The translations under genes and the position numbers were made by a program. A DNA stretch of 20,879 nucleotides from positions 1 to 20,879 of the IMG/VR virus record IMGVR_UViG_3300036832_000737. The stretch is one strand, 5' to 3'. The DNA is from a virus. Shown one piece after another: positions 1 to 6,868 of the stretch (position 1 is the stretch's first letter; every line of letters starts with the position of its first letter). The notes beneath the pieces were generated by a model, which worked only from the letters and a program-made list of their open reading frames with translations, searched no databases and was not told where the DNA came from.

Positions 1-1282
1 CAGTCACGTTGTCGGCGAAGAGTTCCTCGACTGCCTCGCAGACCTGGACCATGTGAGTGCCGCCGGTCATTTTGACTTGGTCCATGATGACGGTCATGGT
101 CTCGGCCATGTCAGTCAGCATCTGGAGTTTAGCGCCCTCGAGCTTAGCCGACTGCTTGGCGACGAAAGTAGCCAGGCGAGCCTCATAAGCGTCGATGGTC
201 TTAGCCGACTTCCACTTCCGGGCCAGGCGGAGGATGCCAGCGGCGATGTCCCGGCCTTCGATCTTGCAGGGGATGCGAGCGCGTATGAGGGCGAAAGCGG
301 CTTGTACGAGCGGCTTGGTGTTGCGACATAGGATTGCGTCAGCCGAGGTCGGCTTCGCCGTCAGGAAGGCGTCCCAGGCCATCTGCGACACGTTCCCCTC
401 CGGGGCGGTCTCGTGAGCCTCGATGTGGGAGACCCATTGGTGGGCGAACTCGACGACCGCCTTGGGGCAGCGGTAGGTCGTGGTCAGGGGCATCTCAATG
501 CACTTGAACTCCTGCTTGATCAGCTCGAGGCTGTCATTGTCCGCGCCGGTGAAGCCGTAAATGGCTTGGCGCGGGTCACCGACGGCGATCAGGCGGCCAC
601 CCCAGCGCAGGAGCTTCTTGGCCAACTCGCGCCGAGCGGGGTTCGTGTCCTGGGCCTCGTCGATGATGACATTGTCATACTGCCAGATTTTCATCGGGTG
701 GACGAGCGGCAGGTAAACCATGTCGTCGAAGTCGATGACGTTGGTGTTGGCGTTGCTGGCCTTGAGGGTCCGCTGAGCGAGCGAGATGATCTCGTCGACG
801 GCGTCCCCGTCGATTTCCTCGTCGACCAAGTCGAAGTGGGTGATGATGTCCATCCAGGCGTCATAGTCGTGGAAGCCGCAGACAGCGCCGATGGCGCGTT
901 GCTTGGCCAGCGACACCAGCTTGACGACGATCGAGGCGTAGGGACCGTCGTCGACCATGTCGCGGACTTTGTCGGCGTCGACTTTGACCGCCGAGTTGAA
1001 CTTGCGGATGGCCTTGAAGCCAAACGAGTGGACCGTGCCTGCGTTGCATTGTTTCCAGTCGATGCCCATGTCCTCGAGCTTGACTGAGATCTCCTGGGCA
1101 ATTTTCTTGTTGTACGCCATGATGGCAGTCTTGCCTCGCATGCGCGACACAGCGCCGAGGAAGGTCGTGGTTTTGCCCGAGCCGGCGACTGCGATTAGAA
1201 CGCAGCTGCCGCGGCCGTTGATGGCCCAGTCGATGAAGTTAGCCTGTTGGGTCGACCAGGTGGTGGGTAAAGCGTAAGTCAT
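1..1282 (-). CDS. UvrD/PcrA-like superfamily 1 DNA helicase (C-terminus outside window)
   Basis: An ATP-dependent 3'-5' DNA helicase expected to act in phage replication or recombination. The reverse strand is open from ATG at 1282 to the window edge (427 codons), so the C-terminus is missing. Visible motifs: Q motif near residues 12-20, Walker A AVAGSGKTTT (31-40), an NKK/TVHSFGFK region (58-90), DFDDM (184-188), Walker B VIIDEAQD (205-212), motif III GDPRQAIYGFTGAD (235-248) and TTTYRCP (267-273). The order and spacing match UvrD-type helicases; the 427 residues seen include the 1A/2A core but not the last motifs. GGAGA lies about 8 bases before the ATG, behind its own promoter at 1309-1337. 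Family membership is certain; UvrD, PcrA or Rep identity is not resolved. Confidence 0.93.
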   Translation of the reverse strand, partial: MTYALPTTWSTQQANFIDWAINGRGSCVLIAVAGSGKTTTFLGAVSRMRGKTAIMAYNKKIAQEISVKLEDMGIDWKQCNAGTVHSFGFKAIRKFNSAVKVDADKVRDMVDDGPYASIVVKLVSLAKQRAIGAVCGFHDYDAWMDIITHFDLVDEEIDGDAVDEIISLAQRTLKASNANTNVIDFDDMVYLPLVHPMKIWQYDNVIIDEAQDTNPARRELAKKLLRWGGRLIAVGDPRQAIYGFTGADNDSLELIKQEFKCIEMPLTTTYRCPKAVVEFAHQWVSHIEAHETAPEGNVSQMAWDAFLTAKPTSADAILCRNTKPLVQAAFALIRARIPCKIEGRDIAAGILRLARKWKSAKTIDAYEARLATFVAKQSAKLEGAKLQMLTDMAETMTVIMDQVKMTGGTHMVQVCEAVEELFADNVT

Positions 1283-1308
1283 TTGGGTTCTCCATTGCTA
1301 TGGAGAGA

Positions 1309-1337
1309 CATTTAAGATGAGATGTGGTAAACGTCAA
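1309..1337 (-). promoter_or_regulatory. Leftward promoter P1 (helicase)
   Basis: On the minus strand ATCATTGACG gives a -35 TTGACG, then 17 bases, then -10 TAAATG, followed by a short leader with GGAGA before the helicase ATG. It shares the ATCATTGAC block and 17-base spacer with six other promoters in the window. Its -10 is the weakest of the close family. Confidence 0.65.
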
Positions 1338-1341
1338 TGAT

Positions 1342-1377
1342 AAAAAGAGGTGACCGAGAGATTATTTCATCCCTCGG
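1342..1377 (-). terminator. Possible weak terminator after the 1420-1641 gene
   Basis: CCGAGGGAT pairs with ATCTCTCGG (9 bp with one G-U; arms 1369-1377 and 1354-1362, loop of 6). A run of five T follows on the minus strand, but only after a 7-base gap. The shape is terminator-like but the T-tract is displaced, so termination may be partial. Confidence 0.4.
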
Positions 1378-1419
1378 CCAAGTCTTCCGCTGTTGCCGCT
1401 CTTTGGGGCGGCTAAATTC

Positions 1420-1641
1420 TTACTCTACTTCTAAATCCTCGTCTTTTTTCTCGACGCTCCAGATGCGCCAGCCACCTTTCACTTTTCTGGACTTTCTATG
1501 GAGCTTGCGCCATTTCATGGCACCGAGTATTTGGCTCTTCTCCTCCGGGGTTTTAACGAAGATGCTGTCTCCGATCTCCATCGTGTCAAGCTCGGTATAT
1601 TTGTCTTCAGGGATGGGTACGCCCTTATCGATCTTAACCAT
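1420..1641 (-). CDS. Small conserved phage protein, DUF7303-like
   Basis: A 73-residue basic protein. The pattern of an N-terminal VKIDKGVPIPEDKY, a central MEIGDSIFVKTPEEKSQ, a basic block RKLHRKSRKVKGG and a final WRIWSVEKK resembles the small phage family I know as DUF7303; function unknown. The stretch around MEIGDSIFV suggests a small beta-barrel, possibly nucleic-acid binding (inference). The ATG at 1641 has GGGAG about 11 bases upstream and follows an AT-rich promoter (1688-1716) that differs from the other leftward promoters. The gene is flanked by a strong terminator upstream and a weak one downstream, so it may be its own transcription unit. Confidence 0.8.
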   Translation of the reverse strand: MVKIDKGVPIPEDKYTELDTMEIGDSIFVKTPEEKSQILGAMKWRKLHRKSRKVKGGWRIWSVEKKDEDLEVE

Positions 1642-1660
1642 ATTTGATTACTCCCTTTCC

Positions 1661-1680
1661 ACTGTCATTTTTCTGACAGT
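1661..1680. promoter_or_regulatory. Perfect dyad ACTGTCA-N6-TGACAGT (operator candidate)
   Basis: A 7-bp perfect inverted repeat (1661-1667 and 1674-1680) lies immediately downstream of the -10 of the 1688-1716 promoter, about where transcription would start. A further TGACAG half-site (1731-1736) lies upstream of the -35. A repressor bound here would block the promoter; in RNA the same sequence would form a hairpin in the 5' leader. Regulatory role is inference. Confidence 0.5.
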
Positions 1681-1687
1681 CAAATAT

Positions 1688-1716
1688 ATTTTATATATTA
1701 AAAATATTTTACTCAA
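1688..1716 (-). promoter_or_regulatory. AT-rich leftward promoter for the 1420-1641 gene
   Basis: The minus strand shows -35 TTGAGT, a 17-base spacer that is almost entirely A/T, and -10 TAAAAT. It lacks the ATCATTGAC block of the other leftward promoters and is bracketed by TGACAG half-sites, suggesting separate control. Confidence 0.65.
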
Positions 1717-1737
1717 CCCCTAATTTTAACCTGTCAG

Positions 1738-1775
1738 AAAAAAGGGCCGAGGGCGATTTACGCCGCCCTCGGCCC
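1738..1775 (-). terminator. Strong intrinsic terminator, leftward
   Basis: GGGCCGAGGGCG pairs perfectly over 12 bp with CGCCCTCGGCCC (arms 1764-1775 and 1744-1755, loop of 8), followed on the minus strand by six T (1743-1738). It ends the unit containing the genes at 2260-2943 and 1871-2260. Confidence 0.9.
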
Positions 1776-1870
1776 CCACTCCCAGACCTTTCGTTTTCAC
1801 CGCTTCAATGGAGACAAATCGCGGTGGACGCCGGGGTGCAACGGATAAAAACCCGGGACGGCTGGGAAAT

Positions 1871-2260
1871 TCAATGCAGGATCCTCGGAAACAGGTTGAG
1901 GAAGGGGTGGCCGTTGGCTGGCTGCTCGGTCACCTTGACGCCCTTGCTGCCGCGAATGAGTTCCAGCTGCTGGGCTAGCTGATCGCCCTCGCGGCTGGCC
2001 GCATAGAGGGAGATGACCTTAGTTCGCCGGCCCAGGCCGCTCATGAAGCAGTAGCAGTTGATCCCGTTCTCATCGAAGAAGACGGTGATAAACTCGGCGA
2101 TGTTCTCCACCTTCTCGCGACTGGGTGTCATCAGGACATAGAGTTCACCGTCTGGGCATTGCACCAGGAAGCCAGGGTCCATCAGGCGACTCTCGCTGAT
2201 GGACGCGTCGATGGACTGGCGGACGAACTCGACCATCTCCTGGAGGGTGAAGGTTTTCAT
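1871..2260 (-). CDS. Hypothetical protein, 129 residues
   Basis: I do not recognise this family. It begins MKTFTLQEMVEFVRQ, is soluble, of mixed alpha/beta character, and has a region IAEFITVFFDENGINCYCF followed by SGLGRRTKVISLYAAS. There is no signal peptide or membrane segment. The start at 2260 was chosen because its ATG shares one base with the TGA of the gene before it (TGATG), which is typical of translational coupling; a longer open frame upstream only reads through the DUF2786 gene in another frame. It is the last gene before the strong terminator at 1738-1775. Confidence 0.8.
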   Translation of the reverse strand: MKTFTLQEMVEFVRQSIDASISESRLMDPGFLVQCPDGELYVLMTPSREKVENIAEFITVFFDENGINCYCFMSGLGRRTKVISLYAASREGDQLAQQLELIRGSKGVKVTEQPANGHPFLNLFPRILH

Positions 2261-2943
2261 CACCCCACCCTCCGATGCAGTTGAACCTTGTCGCCCGCTG
2301 CGTAGCCAGCCATCGTGCCGCTGCCCGAGCGAGTGCCCCGGGCCGAGGACTTCCGGGTGGCGATGCCGGCCAGCACCTGCTTGTTCTCGGCGTCGAGCTC
2401 CTTGAAGTAGCCGCTCACCACCAGGGCGGTCGACGAGATGTCGGCGGCGATCTGGATGGGGTTGGCGACGAACGCGTTGGCGCGGTGGAGGACGCGGTGA
2501 GCGCAGGCGACTTTGAAGGTCCGGCGGAACTCGGCTCGTTCTTTCTGGGTCATGCCCGATGGCAGGGCCTGCTTGTAGAGCGACTCGACCTGCTGGGTCA
2601 GCCACATCATGGTCATCTCGGCGGCGTCGGTGTTGTCGCTCCGCCCGATGAAGGCGAAGCCGTGCTTGCCTGATTTCCAGAACAGGACCCGGCAGCCGTA
2701 GAGCACGCCGGCAGCGCTGGCCAACCAGACTTCGTGTGGCTGGATCGAGCGGTCGACTCGGGCGGCCATCTTGGCGGTGGGCTTAGCGCCCCCGAGAGTT
2801 GCTTGGTCGATGCCATGCTTGGCCATCAGGCCCATCGCCATCCGCATCGCGGTGGCGGCCTCATCCTCGGTCGCGCCACTGTCGGCGGCTCCGAGGGCGA
2901 GCATTTTGCGGATTTTTTCTTTGATGCTGGCGATGTCGTTCAT
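2260..2943 (-). CDS. DUF2786 domain protein
   Basis: A 227-residue protein. The N-terminal part (about residues 1-55), with IKEKIRKMLALGAADSGATE, then DEAATAMRMAMGLMAKHGID, is the DUF2786 signature (KIxKLLALA, then EAxxAxxxAxxLMxKHGID). The middle part, with LYGCRVLFWKS..FAFIGRSDNTDAAEMTMMWL and a long basic helix, matches the segment usually found after DUF2786 in phage and plasmid proteins. The molecular function is not established. ATG at 2943 is preferred over one four codons earlier because GGAGA sits about 7 bases ahead of it, as in neighbouring genes. It is driven by the promoter at 2990-3018. Confidence 0.85.
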   Translation of the reverse strand: MNDIASIKEKIRKMLALGAADSGATEDEAATAMRMAMGLMAKHGIDQATLGGAKPTAKMAARVDRSIQPHEVWLASAAGVLYGCRVLFWKSGKHGFAFIGRSDNTDAAEMTMMWLTQQVESLYKQALPSGMTQKERAEFRRTFKVACAHRVLHRANAFVANPIQIAADISSTALVVSGYFKELDAENKQVLAGIATRKSSARGTRSGSGTMAGYAAGDKVQLHRRVG

Positions 2944-2989
2944 TGTGGTCTCCATTGGTTTGTGGCGTCAGCTCCTGCTGACAACATCT

Positions 2990-3018
2990 TCAATAGCAGA
3001 TGTCTCGAGACCAGTCAA
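2990..3018 (-). promoter_or_regulatory. Leftward promoter P2 (DUF2786 unit)
   Basis: Minus strand: TTTCATTGACT gives -35 TTGACT, 17 bases containing GAGACATC, and -10 TATTGA, preceded by an A-rich tract. It lies in the short gap between the 3042-3707 gene and the DUF2786 gene, about 45 bases ahead of the latter's ATG. Confidence 0.65.
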
Positions 3019-3041
3019 TGAAATCTCTAGAAGTTTTTTTC

Positions 3042-3707
3042 TCAAGGTGGCAAGACCGTGATGCATAGAGGCAGCCCACTAGGATTGACGCCCTCGGTGT
3101 CCTTGGCGATGACAGCGACGCCGCCCTGAAAAGGGATGCGCCAGCCCTCCGGTGGGATGTCAAGCTTGTTCTCTGGGTGAGCCTTCATCTGGGCAGTGAT
3201 GTGGTCCATCGCTGCTTTGCTCAGGGGCCGTAGCGCTTTAAGCAACTGGATCGGTGTGCGCGCGCCGCAGCGCTCAGCCAGGCGGGCCATTGCGTGGTGA
3301 TTGATGAGGAGCCATGTGAAGTCATCGAAGTCGGCGGTGTAATTGCCCTTGTTCTTGATGGTGAGCCAGCCGACACCCAGCCATGGTCTCTCAGGTAGGA
3401 CCGCGCCATCTTTGACTGGCTCTCCGTTGACCCAGCCCGTCCAGCAGTGGAAGTACATCGTGTAGCGCCCACGCTTGCCGGTCTTGACGCTCAGGTCAAA
3501 GATCGCCGGCCCGGCTGCCGCCGCTAGGCGGTGGGCCAACCTCATCTGTGAGATGGGATTGCCATCTTTACACGTCTTGACGACTCGAGCCATCTCTTCC
3601 CATCGCTTCTCGCCGTGCTTGATCAGCCACACGGCCATCTCACCGGCGATGCGCTGCGCGTGCAGCTCGGGCGGTGGGCCGACCGACTCAATGACTGGGT
3701 ACTTCAC
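3042..3707 (-). CDS. Hypothetical protein, 221 residues (start uncertain)
   Basis: Unrecognised soluble phage protein. A conserved-looking core reads FDDFTWLLINHHAMARLAERCGARTP, then a helix, then a C-terminal half with WRIPFQGGVAVI and GLPLCITVLPP, which looks like a folded beta domain. The frame stays open upstream to 3869, but that part overlaps the well-supported gene at 3688-3897. I chose GTG at 3707, which overlaps that gene by only 20 bases and has GAGAAAG ahead of it; ATG at 3770 is the alternative. Transcribed with the genes upstream from the promoter at 4582. Confidence 0.7.
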   Translation of the reverse strand: MKYPVIESVGPPPELHAQRIAGEMAVWLIKHGEKRWEEMARVVKTCKDGNPISQMRLAHRLAAAAGPAIFDLSVKTGKRGRYTMYFHCWTGWVNGEPVKDGAVLPERPWLGVGWLTIKNKGNYTADFDDFTWLLINHHAMARLAERCGARTPIQLLKALRPLSKAAMDHITAQMKAHPENKLDIPPEGWRIPFQGGVAVIAKDTEGVNPSGLPLCITVLPP

Positions 3708-3897
3708 TTTTATCTTTCTCAAGGAATTTTGGATGATATGGCTCGCTGGGATGTTTGGTAGTCGAGCCATCCCATCGTATTCGGCAGCAGCCGTTACCCA
3801 TGACGTATTCGACGACGCCGCGCCGGTCGGGTGTACTGGTGATGAGCTTGCCCTCTTCTGAGAAAACAACTCGATCTCCTATGGTGAATTTATTCAT
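3688..3897 (-). CDS. Small hypothetical protein with SH3/KOW-like look
   Basis: A 69-residue protein beginning MNKFTIGDRVVFSEEGKL, with RRGVVEYVMGNGCCRIRWDG and then YHPKFLEK. This arrangement (GDRV..., G-V-V, a central beta strand with R-I-R-W-D-G, and a Y-H-P-x-F-L ending) recurs in tiny phage proteins and suggests a small beta-barrel; function unknown. GGAG lies 8-9 bases before the ATG and inside the end of the previous gene, which it overlaps by 8 bases, so the two are probably translationally coupled. Confidence 0.78.
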   Translation of the reverse strand: MNKFTIGDRVVFSEEGKLITSTPDRRGVVEYVMGNGCCRIRWDGSTTKHPSEPYHPKFLEKDKSEVPSH

Positions 3898-4315
3898 CGT
3901 GTAGCTCCTTCACTTCGACTTTCTGCTCGGTGCCATCGGATTTGAGACATTCGATCGTCGGCCCATTGTCGTCGGTGCAGACAATGCGCATACCATCGAC
4001 ATAAGAGAACAGCATCGTGGTAGCCCCGGTGGCGTCGATCCACTCTAGCGAGCAGTGCCTGTCTCCGCAGGCGGGCGTCAGGTTGCGCTGCGCGGCGTCA
4101 GCAGCGGCTGCACTCCACCGAGCGGTGAATACGTCGAGCGACGGCTCCGACGCCGCTGGAGGCGCTTCTAATGGCGTCGGCGTCGACTGCACGTGTGGGT
4201 GGCGAATGCTGCAGGACGGCTGTGGCCACGGATACATCCACTTGGAATAGTGGTGGCATGCGGCTGTCGCTGGTGTGGCCAGTAGCAGCGCAGTGATGGC
4301 GAGGGCGGTTCTCAT
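3890..4315 (-). CDS. Secreted hypothetical protein with signal peptide
   Basis: A 141-residue protein with an N-terminal signal peptide (MRTALAITALLLATPATA, predicted cleavage near residue 18-19), then HHYSKWMYPWPQPSC, a Pro-rich linker, a short Ala-rich helix, and a C-terminal part with four cysteines (ACGDRHC, IVCTD, IECLK), probably disulfide-bonded in the periplasm. The Cys after the signal does not sit in a good lipobox, so I do not call it a lipoprotein. The HYSxWxYPWPQ motif recurs, from memory, in small proteins of phages of Rhizobiales. Its ATG directly abuts the stop codon of the previous gene. Function unknown. Confidence 0.75.
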   Translation of the reverse strand: MRTALAITALLLATPATAACHHYSKWMYPWPQPSCSIRHPHVQSTPTPLEAPPAASEPSLDVFTARWSAAAADAAQRNLTPACGDRHCSLEWIDATGATTMLFSYVDGMRIVCTDDNGPTIECLKSDGTEQKVEVKELHDE

Positions 4316-4561
4316 TTACACTTCCGGGTTCTTGAGGGTGTCACTGGGCAGCGGGAATACGACGCCCAGCCCATGCTGCCACTCCATGTTGATGCAATCG
4401 CCGCTGTCGGTGATGATCACCCGTTCAATGACGCCTAGCTTGCAAGCGACGTTGTTCGTGTAGTGCTCGAACGCTTTGACGGCTTCCGCCGCGTCGACAT
4501 TCCGGCGCACATACTCGTAGCTGTTATCCTCGAAAAACTGGACTACATTGAACTTTTCCAT
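4316..4561 (-). CDS. Conserved small phage protein, 81 residues
   Basis: A compact soluble protein: MEKFNVVQFFEDNSYEYVRR, a helix DAAEAVKAFEHYTNNVACKLG, and VIERVIITDSGDCINMEWQ. I have seen this pattern in other small phage proteins but know no assigned function. It is the first gene after the promoter-like sequence at 4582-4610, with AGGAG about 8 bases before the ATG. It ends one base before the ATG of the secreted protein that follows. Confidence 0.78.
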   Translation of the reverse strand: MEKFNVVQFFEDNSYEYVRRNVDAAEAVKAFEHYTNNVACKLGVIERVIITDSGDCINMEWQHGLGVVFPLPSDTLKNPEV

Positions 4562-4581
4562 CGGTGCTCCTTGTCGCTCAA

Positions 4582-4610
4582 ATTTTAAGGGGAAATTGAC
4601 GAAATCGCAA
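4582..4610 (-). promoter_or_regulatory. Weak leftward promoter (unit 4561 to 3042)
   Basis: Minus strand: -35 TTGCGA, 17 bases, -10 TAAAAT, then TTGAGCGACAA and AGGAG. The 17-base spacing, and the TTGAGCGACAA leader identical to that after the 7293-7321 promoter, suggest a relative of the leftward promoter family. It lacks the ATCATTGAC block. Confidence 0.5.
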
Positions 4611-4613
4611 CCG

Positions 4614-4844
4614 TTATCTCGGCCTCACATACGTCACGCCGGCATGGGTCTCGGTGGTCCACTCATGACCTTTATTGTCGCGACCATAGGTCACTCCGGC
4701 GTGCTCCTCCTGGGTCGACCGTTCACCGTGTGGGCCATAGCCGTAGAGCGTATCGCCGTGCTGCTCGTAGGTCCAAGTCTGGGCGTGGACCGCTAGGGGT
4801 ATAAAAATTAGGGCGAGATGTAGCACATTTTTATACCAGCGCAT
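4614..4844 (-). CDS. Small secreted protein with internal repeat
   Basis: A 76-residue protein with an N-terminal signal peptide (MRWYKNVLHLALIFIPLAVHA, cleavage near residue 21) and a mature part containing two imperfect copies of a roughly 20-residue unit ending HAGVTY (EEHAGVTYGR and ETHAGVTYVR), rich in Gly, His and Tyr. It is presumably exported to the periplasm. Function unknown. ATG at 4844 overlaps the TGA of the preceding gene by one base (TGATG) and has GGAG 8 bases upstream; a GTG one codon earlier is a poorer choice. It ends just before the promoter at 4582. Confidence 0.75.
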   Translation of the reverse strand: MRWYKNVLHLALIFIPLAVHAQTWTYEQHGDTLYGYGPHGERSTQEEHAGVTYGRDNKGHEWTTETHAGVTYVRPR

Positions 4845-5173
4845 CACATCCGCTCCAAAAAGGCGTCATCGCCGACGACGATGACAATGGAGCCGACCAG
4901 ATGGTCCTCGGTGATGGGGCGGCCGACGGCGAGACGCCACAGCGCCTGCGCGGCGCGGTTGATCTCAAGACCCTTCTGCTTGCCATTTTCATCGCAGAAG
5001 GCGATGCAGCGGCTAACGCCCAGCTTGTCGAGCAGGGGCACGATCTCGAGCGGTCCGGTGATGTGCTCTTTGAGCATGTCGAGAGTCGGGATGCCGGTCA
5101 ACTTCTGATAAGAGTAGGTTCCACTCGGGTGAATGGTCAACATGTAGGGTTCGTTTGGCGGTAGCTCAGTCAT
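4844..5173 (-). CDS. DUF3846-like protein
   Basis: A 109-residue protein. YMLTIHPSGTYSYQKL, then PTLDMLKEHITGPLEIVPLL, then IAFCDENGKQKGLEINRAAQALW and ITEDHLVGSIVIVVGDD follow the layout I know from DUF3846: a substrate-like N-terminal strand, a helix with a G-x-x-E-x-V-P motif, a D-E-x-G-K strand, N-x-x-A, then G-x-x-x-V. Such proteins are common in phages and have no firm function. The start at 5173 (MTELPP) has AAAGGA at good spacing; an in-frame ATG two codons earlier lies too close to it. Confidence 0.72.
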   Translation of the reverse strand: MTELPPNEPYMLTIHPSGTYSYQKLTGIPTLDMLKEHITGPLEIVPLLDKLGVSRCIAFCDENGKQKGLEINRAAQALWRLAVGRPITEDHLVGSIVIVVGDDAFLERM

Positions 5174-5184
5174 GAACATTCCTT

Positions 5185-5568
5185 TCAGTGGCAGCGGGCT
5201 CGCGCGTTGGCTGCTGCTTGTTCAGTTAGAAATAAACCTCGGCGAAGATTAAAGCAACTCTGTGGATCGTTCGGGCTCTCGCTCGGGGGTGGCGGCGGCA
5301 GCTCCTGAAGCATCGGCGGCGCAAGGGCCTCAGGAGCCGCTGGGACGTTCGTGGGCGGCGATGGCGCAGCCACTGAGGGTGAATGCCCGGGCGGCGGGTA
5401 CTGCGGCGCTGGAGGCGGCGTGACCTTGTCTGGGTGGGCCGGGTCCATGTGGTAGCACTGGTGCTGCATGTCGCATGAATATTCGGGTGACTTCTCGAAG
5501 AGACCTGGCGGGTAGTCGTCGGCTAGGGCTGCGGTCGACGCCAGCAGCAATGGTAGGAGCCATTTCAT
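5185..5568 (-). CDS. Secreted proline-rich protein
   Basis: A 127-residue protein with a signal peptide (MKWLLPLLLASTAALA, cleavage before DDYPP), a short part with CDMQHQCYHMDPAHP, a long Pro/Ala linker (about residues 50-100) and a C-terminal helix with CFNLRRGLF..QAAANARARC. The paired cysteines at each end suggest disulfides in the periplasm. A periplasm-spanning, spanin-like or cell-wall-associated role is conceivable, but nothing proves it. ATGA overlap with the upstream 363-residue gene implies coupled translation. Confidence 0.72.
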   Translation of the reverse strand: MKWLLPLLLASTAALADDYPPGLFEKSPEYSCDMQHQCYHMDPAHPDKVTPPPAPQYPPPGHSPSVAAPSPPTNVPAAPEALAPPMLQELPPPPPSESPNDPQSCFNLRRGLFLTEQAAANARARCH

Positions 5569-6656
5569 TTCTTGACCTCATAATCCTTGGTGACGAAGCC
5601 GATGGTGGCGTCGCCAGTCGTGTAAGCCTTCTTCCAGGTGCGCCCGCCGCCGCAACCGAGGCAATGCCAGCGGGGGATGCCGTCGGCGCTGATCTCGGGC
5701 ATCGACGGCCATGTATGATCGCAGGCCTGATGCAAGTTGTAGTGGTAGAAATGCCCCTTGACATCGTGGGCAGCTTTGGGCGTGTGCATTCCCGGGCGCA
5801 TCAGGCTACTGATGGTTTGCTTGCCCGTCAGATGAATTGTCACCACGCTATGCGCGCCATACACCACTCGCTTGCCCTTGTGGAGCGCAGCTTGCCAGGG
5901 CACGTCGCGGAGGGAGATGAACGAGCGCTTCTGATTGATGAGGAGCAGAGCCGCCCACACGGTGCGCATGTCGCCAGCCGCAGCCGTCACTTGCAAGCGC
6001 ATCTGAGCTGGGCCCATCTTGATGGTGATGCCGGTGAACTCGCCGTCGGGATTGCCAGTCTTTTTCATGGAGCTCGACTTGAAACGCTCGTTCATCAAGT
6101 TGATCCGGGTCGAGCGTATCAGATCGAGACGGGTGGTCTCGTCCGGCATGTCGTCGACGGTGGTGCCGAGCAGGAGCACGGCCCGGGCCCACTCGTCGTC
6201 CGGGTCGCCCGACTGCATCGGTTCATCGAAGATCGGTCCGCTGCCGGCCGGAGTGTCCATTTCATAGCGGAAGAGGGCGGGGGACGCACGCTTCTCATTC
6301 CTGGAAATTGGGTAGACCCGTCGTTCGTAGATGAAGTAGCCAACCTGGGTGTCGCGGCCTTCTTGACCCATCGTGTCCGCCGAGGAACTTTTACCGATGG
6401 CCTTGAGCATGTCGTCCAGCTCGACCTGGACATAGGTCACCGGGAAGGGCGGGATGGCGAACTGGCGGTTCTGCAGGATCAGTGCGCCGCAGTCGCGGAT
6501 GAAGTGCCCGAGGTGCACGCTCGCCTCACGGTCGAAGATGAACCGCCGCGCGTGCGGTTTCAGCGCTAGGATGTGGTCGAAGTCTCGGTCGAGCGCTACA
6601 GGCCTCATGATGTCCAGCGCCTGGGGCTGAGCCTTTGGCTTGGGCGGGTGCTTCAT
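5565..6656 (-). CDS. Hypothetical protein with C-terminal zinc-ribbon-like Cys pattern
   Basis: The largest complete leftward gene, 363 residues. The N-terminal two thirds are soluble, with FDREASVHLGHFIRDCGALIL and a strand-rich middle. The C-terminal part reads VKGHFYHYNLHQACDHTWP, then WHCLGCGGGRTWKK, then GDATIGFVTKDYEVKK. Cys/His residues in CDH and CLGC could bind zinc. The ending (VxGHFxxY ... GDAxxGFVTKDYxV) is one I associate with uncharacterised phage proteins of Alphaproteobacteria. It overlaps both neighbours by 4 bases. Function unknown; DNA or RNA binding is only a guess. Confidence 0.8.
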   Translation of the reverse strand: MKHPPKPKAQPQALDIMRPVALDRDFDHILALKPHARRFIFDREASVHLGHFIRDCGALILQNRQFAIPPFPVTYVQVELDDMLKAIGKSSSADTMGQEGRDTQVGYFIYERRVYPISRNEKRASPALFRYEMDTPAGSGPIFDEPMQSGDPDDEWARAVLLLGTTVDDMPDETTRLDLIRSTRINLMNERFKSSSMKKTGNPDGEFTGITIKMGPAQMRLQVTAAAGDMRTVWAALLLINQKRSFISLRDVPWQAALHKGKRVVYGAHSVVTIHLTGKQTISSLMRPGMHTPKAAHDVKGHFYHYNLHQACDHTWPSMPEISADGIPRWHCLGCGGGRTWKKAYTTGDATIGFVTKDYEVKK

Positions 6657-6865
6657 GTCTTTGACGTCATGGTGAACTGACTGTTGCCCTGTCGTGTGGC
6701 GAGACCTTGAGCTACCAGTGCCTCAATTAGCTCCGGCTCGATGCGGGTGCATCGAGTGCGCGAGAAGCCCCAGTAGTTGCCGCCGTAGTTTTTGATCGGC
6801 TTCTTCTTGGCGTAGCTCAGGAGCCACTTGGCTTCCTTGTCGATGAATTCCTGCGTTAGTTTCAT
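6653..6865 (-). CDS. Small hypothetical protein, 70 residues
   Basis: A basic protein beginning MKLTQEFIDKEAKWLLSYAKKK, with NYGGNYWGFSRTRCTRIEPELIEALVAQGLA. The end part looks like a small winged-helix-type unit (helix, then a short G-L-A turn and a beta pair), so DNA binding is possible but unproven. GGAGAA lies about 10 bases before the ATG, inside the end of the previous gene. It overlaps the 363-residue gene by 4 bases (ATGA). Confidence 0.72.
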   Translation of the reverse strand: MKLTQEFIDKEAKWLLSYAKKKPIKNYGGNYWGFSRTRCTRIEPELIEALVAQGLATRQGNSQFTMTSKT

Positions 6866-6868
6866 TGC

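Noticed and set aside
413-1087. A 224-codon plus-strand frame across the helicase
   Set aside because: It is antisense to clear helicase motifs (Walker A and B) and has the low-complexity Val/Asp/Leu composition of an antisense shadow.
3708-3869. N-terminal extension of the 3042-3707 gene
   Set aside because: The same bases encode the better-supported 69-residue protein in another frame, and no good ribosome binding site precedes the upstream start codons.
5475-6569. A 364-codon open frame on the plus strand opposite the 363-residue gene
   Set aside because: High GC makes long antisense frames common. The minus-strand gene has ATGA overlaps at both ends and a sensible protein; the plus frame has no ribosome binding site or neighbour on that strand.
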